Shown: one piece after another, positions 60,016 to 64,000 of the stretch
How positions within the stretch are numbered: the first letter of the stretch is position 1
Layout: each line of letters starts with the position of its first letter
NCBI GenBank assembly: GCA_024404675.1
Contig: JAKSPO010000002.1
Location: 121,396-185,395 of the forward strand
From: Lachnospiraceae bacterium
GTDB lineage: Bacteria; Bacillota; Clostridia; Lachnospirales; Lachnospiraceae
Direction of reading: 5' to 3'
Length of the DNA stretch: 64,000 nucleotides
Made by a program: the position numbers and the translations under genes
The notes under the pieces: generated by a model
Databases searched by the model: none
The model's input: only the letters and a program-made list of their open reading frames with translations
Told to the model about the DNA's origin: nothing

Positions 60016-61578
60016 ATGGAATATAATACAAGGCCACCCTTTGATGAGCGGGGATATGCCGCTTATCAGGGACAATCGAAGAAGAAATCAGCTACCCCGC
60101 TCAGATGGATTATTCCGGCGGGGCTTCTTGCTGTTATCATTCTTGTTGTGATCGTGACCGGTAGACGCCCCGGAAAGACAGAGGAATTCTGCAGAAATGC
60201 CATTGAAGACGCACTGGTGGACAGCTTCGGAACGGGCGATCCGCTTGTGAAGGAGCTTCGTCTTGAAAAGCTTTCTAAGACGCTTTCAAGTAGAAACTAT
60301 GCGCTTGATACGACCCTGTCGGTTGGCAGTATTGATGCGGCGCCGGGAACGATGATTTATAATCTTTTGGATGAAATCGGTGTAAGACCCGATGAGATTC
60401 CCTCGGGACTCGGCATCAGCTTTATGATTGATTCGAGGAAGGACCAGGGTATCTACGGCAGAGTATCGCTTGCCTACAGCGCAATCAAAATTGCACTTTT
60501 GAAGCTTTGGGGCGACGGCAAGGGAATCATCGCACATGCTTCACGCTTTACCGAAACCGGACTTACGGCAGAATATCAGAAGCTCCTTGATACCTGGCAG
60601 GACAATGTTCTGTGGGGACTTCTTCCCGAGAAGACCGCGCAGGAGGTTAAGGACAGCCTTAAGGGCTTTTTTACGATGAATAAGCTTGTGCTTTCCGTAC
60701 AGGAGGTTAGAAATAGTCTGCCTGCGGGACAGAGCTTTTCCGAGGCACTTGGCAATCTTCTTTCGAAGGTTCGCTTCAGCGAGGAGAAGAATGCTTCGGG
60801 GCGCATCGTGCAGGAGAAGATCAGTGTCGGCGGCGAATACATTCTTTGCTATGCTTATCGCGCAGAAATCGACACGAATGAGGTTTGCAAGCGGCTTGCG
60901 GCGATAACCGGCCTTAAGCGGGAGGATATCGTATGTACGCCGGATTACGAAACGACGAAAGCGCGCCTTTTTATTACTAGACGCGGAGAGCTGGTATCCG
61001 TTGATTTTGAGACGGAGGTCGAGGTGCTCGGAAAGAGACTGCCGATTACATTTGCCTATAAGGCGACCGGTGAGAAGGACCCGCAGGACGCATTTTCCTT
61101 AACGCTTCATGTATGGGCGGATGAGGAGCCGATCGTTTTTGAATGCCAGAAGCGAAGCGGGCGAAATGCGAATAGCGTTCGTTCGGAGTGGAAGGCATCT
61201 CTTATGGTAGCAGGCCAGAGCTTTGGCATCGATCTGCAGAGTAACTACGCGCGGAAGGATGGTGCAATCGAAATCAGTGCAAAGACATACTGGGATGAGG
61301 TCAGTGTCGGCGGTATGGAGGCCTCGGGCCGTATCACACCGGAGGACGAGTTCAGTATGACGCTTTCTAAGATGAAATTCTGGGACACCTTCTCGGGAGA
61401 AGCGGTGACAATCGGATGGCGACTGAATGTTGCCCCGAAGGAAGGCGAGCTTTCGGAGCGCCCGCCGAAGAAGCTTCTTGATGTGACTGTTATGAGCCGC
61501 GAAGAGTGGGATGCCTTTTATAAAGAGCTGAAGGATAATATCGACAAATACATGAAAACCCTTTCGGGCTTGTTCTAA
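60016..61578 (+). CDS. Membrane-anchored protein of unknown function in the ABC operon
   Basis: A 520-residue protein with a short basic/aromatic cytoplasmic tail, one TM helix (about residues 30-48) and a large outside region rich in beta strands (for example VSLAYSAIKIALLKLWGDGKG; ISVGGEYILCYAYRAEIDTNEV; SMTLSKMKFWDTFSGEAVTIGWRL). ATG 60016 is chosen because GTGAGG stands 6 nt upstream. It lies between the ATPase and permeases, so is presumably an accessory or receptor subunit of the exporter. No family recognised with confidence. Confidence 0.75.
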   Translation: MEYNTRPPFDERGYAAYQGQSKKKSATPLRWIIPAGLLAVIILVVIVTGRRPGKTEEFCRNAIEDALVDSFGTGDPLVKELRLEKLSKTLSSRNYALDTTLSVGSIDAAPGTMIYNLLDEIGVRPDEIPSGLGISFMIDSRKDQGIYGRVSLAYSAIKIALLKLWGDGKGIIAHASRFTETGLTAEYQKLLDTWQDNVLWGLLPEKTAQEVKDSLKGFFTMNKLVLSVQEVRNSLPAGQSFSEALGNLLSKVRFSEEKNASGRIVQEKISVGGEYILCYAYRAEIDTNEVCKRLAAITGLKREDIVCTPDYETTKARLFITRRGELVSVDFETEVEVLGKRLPITFAYKATGEKDPQDAFSLTLHVWADEEPIVFECQKRSGRNANSVRSEWKASLMVAGQSFGIDLQSNYARKDGAIEISAKTYWDEVSVGGMEASGRITPEDEFSMTLSKMKFWDTFSGEAVTIGWRLNVAPKEGELSERPPKKLLDVTVMSREEWDAFYKELKDNIDKYMKTLSGLF

Positions 61579-61599
61579 GACGAACGGAGGAACCGGACA

Positions 61600-62850
61600 A
61601 TGAAGCTTACAGGGACCTTCCTGATGATGGAAGAAAAGCGAACGATGAAGATACTGCCGCAATACTTTCTTGGGGTGTTTCTTCTTGCTGCCCTGATTAG
61701 CGGAATTGTTGCCTTCAGCACGCTTTTCACCGACAAGAAAGCAACGGCTTCGGATGTATCGGTGGCAATCGTTTTGAATGATAACGACTTCCTAGCTTCG
61801 TTTGGCCTTGATGTATTGGAGTCATCGGCCAGTGCGGGAACACTTTGCACATTTGCCATTGTTGATGCGGAGGAGGCTGCGGCCGGACTTGCGGAGGGAC
61901 GTTATGACGGCGTGATAAACTTCCCGGATCATTTCGTTGGCAGTGTGATGACCGGCGAGGAGGTTCTTAAGGCACAGCTTTACCTGCCGAAGATGTCCGG
62001 GTTAAATAATCAGCTGATCGCCGGTATCGCGGATGTAGGCGGAAGGCTTCTTGCGGAGACGGAGGCCGGCATTTATATGGCTGCAACCGCGGCGCTTTCG
62101 ATGGAAGGGGTTACGGAGGCTGATTTGGACCGCGTGGAATATGATGTGCAGAATCTGTTCTTTGATTTTGCGATGTCAAGAGAAGAGTTTTACGCAAAGG
62201 ATTCGGCATCCGGCACCGGTAACCAGACCGTCATACAGTATTATGCGTGCGCTGCCTTTGTGCTGCTTCTGTTGCTTGGCGGCATCAGCTGCGGACCGCT
62301 TTTGAAGGGTGACCCTGTAGCATTTGAAAAGCAGCTTGCGCTTCACCGAATCGGTTCTGTGAAGCTTCTTGCGATTCGTTATATTGCGGTGCTTTCGCTT
62401 TTTGCGGTTTTGTATACGGTTGTTTTTGCTGCTTTGTTCGGGTGGTTTTTGGTCTCTCCCGATAGCTTTGCGGCGCTTCTTGATCTGTCGAGTGCGGAAG
62501 AGCTTCGGTACTGGTTCCTTTGCGGACTTCCGGTGCTTCTGCCTGCCGCATCCATTGTTGTATTTGTCTATACCTTTGCGGCAAATCAGATCGGCGGAAT
62601 TCTGCTTCTGTTCATCGTCGTAATGGTTATGGGCTATGCGTCCGGACTTCTGTCGCCGGCGGCATACCTGCCCTCGAAGGTTCGCGTTGTCGGTGCATAT
62701 CTGCCGACGGCCCGGATGCTTAATGTGATGAAAAATGCCATGACGCATGCGGCATCCATAGAGCTACTTCTGATAGTGGCTGCTGAGGCATTGGCGGTGC
62801 TCGGCGTAGCAATGGCCATCTTCTACGGAAAGAGGAGGTGGGCAGAATGA
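61600..62850 (+). CDS. ABC-2 type transporter permease
   Basis: A 416-residue ABC-2 permease: one N-terminal TM helix (about 22-45), a large extracytoplasmic domain (about 50-210), then five helices. The arrangement matches YhgE/ABC-2 exporters that move lipids, peptides or antibiotics. It starts behind CGGAGGAACCGGACA. Its stop overlaps the start of the next permease (ATGA). Confidence 0.85.
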   Translation: MKLTGTFLMMEEKRTMKILPQYFLGVFLLAALISGIVAFSTLFTDKKATASDVSVAIVLNDNDFLASFGLDVLESSASAGTLCTFAIVDAEEAAAGLAEGRYDGVINFPDHFVGSVMTGEEVLKAQLYLPKMSGLNNQLIAGIADVGGRLLAETEAGIYMAATAALSMEGVTEADLDRVEYDVQNLFFDFAMSREEFYAKDSASGTGNQTVIQYYACAAFVLLLLLGGISCGPLLKGDPVAFEKQLALHRIGSVKLLAIRYIAVLSLFAVLYTVVFAALFGWFLVSPDSFAALLDLSSAEELRYWFLCGLPVLLPAASIVVFVYTFAANQIGGILLLFIVVMVMGYASGLLSPAAYLPSKVRVVGAYLPTARMLNVMKNAMTHAASIELLLIVAAEALAVLGVAMAIFYGKRRWAE

Positions 62851-63995
62851 AACGAATGGGTATGTGGCTTCTTCTCATGTGCAAGCGTCTGTTAAAGAAG
62901 CCTTCCTTTGTCATTATACTGGTGCTTCTGCCGGTGATTCTTCTCATGTATCGCTTTATTATCTCGAATGATGAGGGAACACTTCGTGCGGTGATTTATG
63001 TATCGGATGAGTGCGATGCGCTCACAAAGAAGGTTGCTAAGGGACTTGCGGATATGGACTGTGCCGTTAAGTTTTATATGACATCTACGGAGGATGACCT
63101 TTACAGCGATGTAATCGCCGGTCGTGCGGAGGTTGGATACCGCTTTCCGAAGAACCTCGAGGAACGCCTTATAAAGGCCAACTGGGACGGCGTGATTACG
63201 ATGGTTGTATCCGATACGAGCCAATACGGCGGCTTTGTGAATGAGTTTGTAACGGCAGAGATTTATAAGGAGCTGATGGAGGATTGGCTGACGGATTACC
63301 TTGTCAACAAAAGCGGAATGCGTTTTGACGAGGAAGCGGTTCGTGCGAGCATCCGGGAAAGTCTCGTGAAGCTGAGCGAGACAGAGGAAGTATTTGACGT
63401 CTACTATAAGGACATGAACACAAGCGAAATCACCGAAAGAGGCGAGGCGGAGAAGGAGAATTACCTGATGAAGCCGATTCGGGGAACGGTTGCCCTTTTC
63501 GTTCTGCTTGCCGGACTTGCAGGGCTTGTATTCTGGTTCCAAGACAGCGCAGAGGGACGCTTTAAGGTGATGAGCTACGAGAGGCGGCCGTTTATCAATT
63601 ACGGTTCTCTTCTTGTGCCGACGCTCATGGCAGGCGTTGTTGGTATCGTCTGTATTCTGATATCCGGGCTGAGTGTCGGCTTCGTGAAGGAAACCGTGCG
63701 AATGCTTCTCTATTGCTTGTTCGTTACCGGCGTATGTGAAGTGCTTCGAATGCTTGTGCCTTCGGTCAATGCGATATGTGCCGCCATTCCGATTATTGCA
63801 ATCGGCAGCTATCTCTGCTGCCCGATTATCGTTGATCTGAAGAAGCTCCTGCCGATTGTCGGACACCTGCGTGCGATTCTGCCGCCGGATTACTATCTGC
63901 AGACCTTCATCGCCACATCGGTGTGGGCCCTTGCCGGAGCTGCCGCAGTCGTTACGGTAGTGTCCATTGTATTTGAAATGTTTGACAGAAGATAA
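62847..63995 (+). CDS. ABC-2 type transporter permease, second subunit
   Basis: A 382-residue ABC-2 permease with the same topology as its neighbour: TM helix about 20-40, extracytoplasmic domain about 45-210, then about five helices. ATG 62847 follows GGAGGTGGGCAGA and overlaps the previous stop by 4 bp. The two permeases probably form a heterodimer driven by the ATPase at 59314. The gene ends 5 bp before the window edge. Confidence 0.85.
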   Translation: MKRMGMWLLLMCKRLLKKPSFVIILVLLPVILLMYRFIISNDEGTLRAVIYVSDECDALTKKVAKGLADMDCAVKFYMTSTEDDLYSDVIAGRAEVGYRFPKNLEERLIKANWDGVITMVVSDTSQYGGFVNEFVTAEIYKELMEDWLTDYLVNKSGMRFDEEAVRASIRESLVKLSETEEVFDVYYKDMNTSEITERGEAEKENYLMKPIRGTVALFVLLAGLAGLVFWFQDSAEGRFKVMSYERRPFINYGSLLVPTLMAGVVGIVCILISGLSVGFVKETVRMLLYCLFVTGVCEVLRMLVPSVNAICAAIPIIAIGSYLCCPIIVDLKKLLPIVGHLRAILPPDYYLQTFIATSVWALAGAAAVVTVVSIVFEMFDRR

Positions 63996-64000
63996 AAAAA

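Overview
The window looks like a chromosomal segment of an anaerobic, mid-GC Firmicute, most likely a Lachnospiraceae (Clostridia). This rests on inference from strong AGGAGG-type ribosome binding sites, TTGACA/TATAAT promoters with 17-18 bp spacers, an archaeal-type ProS, an ATP-type PckA, an anaerobic NrdG, a BMP-type nucleoside importer and several small families that I associate with Lachnospiraceae. No rRNA, tRNA, prophage, transposase or CRISPR array was seen.

Layout. 1-7.5 kb: the end of a radical SAM/SPASM gene, then minus-strand LemA/DUF3137 genes and a four-gene BMP-type nucleoside ABC importer. 7.5-12.7 kb: a zinc-ribbon / short membrane protein / SPFH operon resembling Bacillus subtilis ydjGHI, followed by a DUF6935-like gene and an AI-2E family permease. 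12.7-14 kb: nrdG and tadA. 14-20 kb: a signalling module made of a LacI-like sensor fused to GGDEF, galK, and an XRE-PAS-GGDEF-EAL protein. 20-29.5 kb: asnS, an orphan metal permease, queT under a preQ1-I riboswitch, a metallophosphoesterase, a cytoplasmic ParB-like/BMP fusion, pckA with an operator-like dyad, an NrtR-like protein and a histidine phosphatase. 29.5-32.2 kb: a zinc-ribbon membrane protein and a one-chain permease-ATPase.

32.2-32.9 kb contains no conventional gene. A strong promoter drives a tandem array of three near-identical 56-bp units flanked by two degenerate units and closed by a terminator. Each perfect unit holds a 10-codon micro-ORF (MKGRYTPKDT or MKGRYTPKET). This is the most unusual locus in the window.

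32.9-46.4 kb: a macro-domain/HTH-like protein, a VWA protein, a cytidylate-kinase-like/HD/LUD run, proS, two paralogous two-TM proteins, a four-Cys protein with a radical SAM activase, a HAD protein, a secreted protein with a structured leader, a YbaK deacylase and a lipoprotein metallopeptidase. 46.4-50.1 kb: a beta-helix lipoprotein, an acyltransferase-fold protein and two SDRs. 50.4-55.3 kb: the conserved hup-rqcP-divIC-tilS-hpt-ftsH locus, without the sporulation genes yabP, yabQ and spoIIE. 55.4-64 kb: an abundant-looking lipoprotein, a candidate C-rich small RNA (about 56.8-56.9 kb), a GH13 glycosidase, and an ABC exporter operon that begins with a 33-residue membrane peptide.

Themes that recur are nucleotide and purine economy (BMP importer, hpt, tadA, HD and kinase-like proteins), c-di-GMP signalling next to galactose use, zinc-ribbon membrane proteins, and RNA-level control (preQ1 riboswitch, the repeat array, the C-rich RNA and structured leaders).
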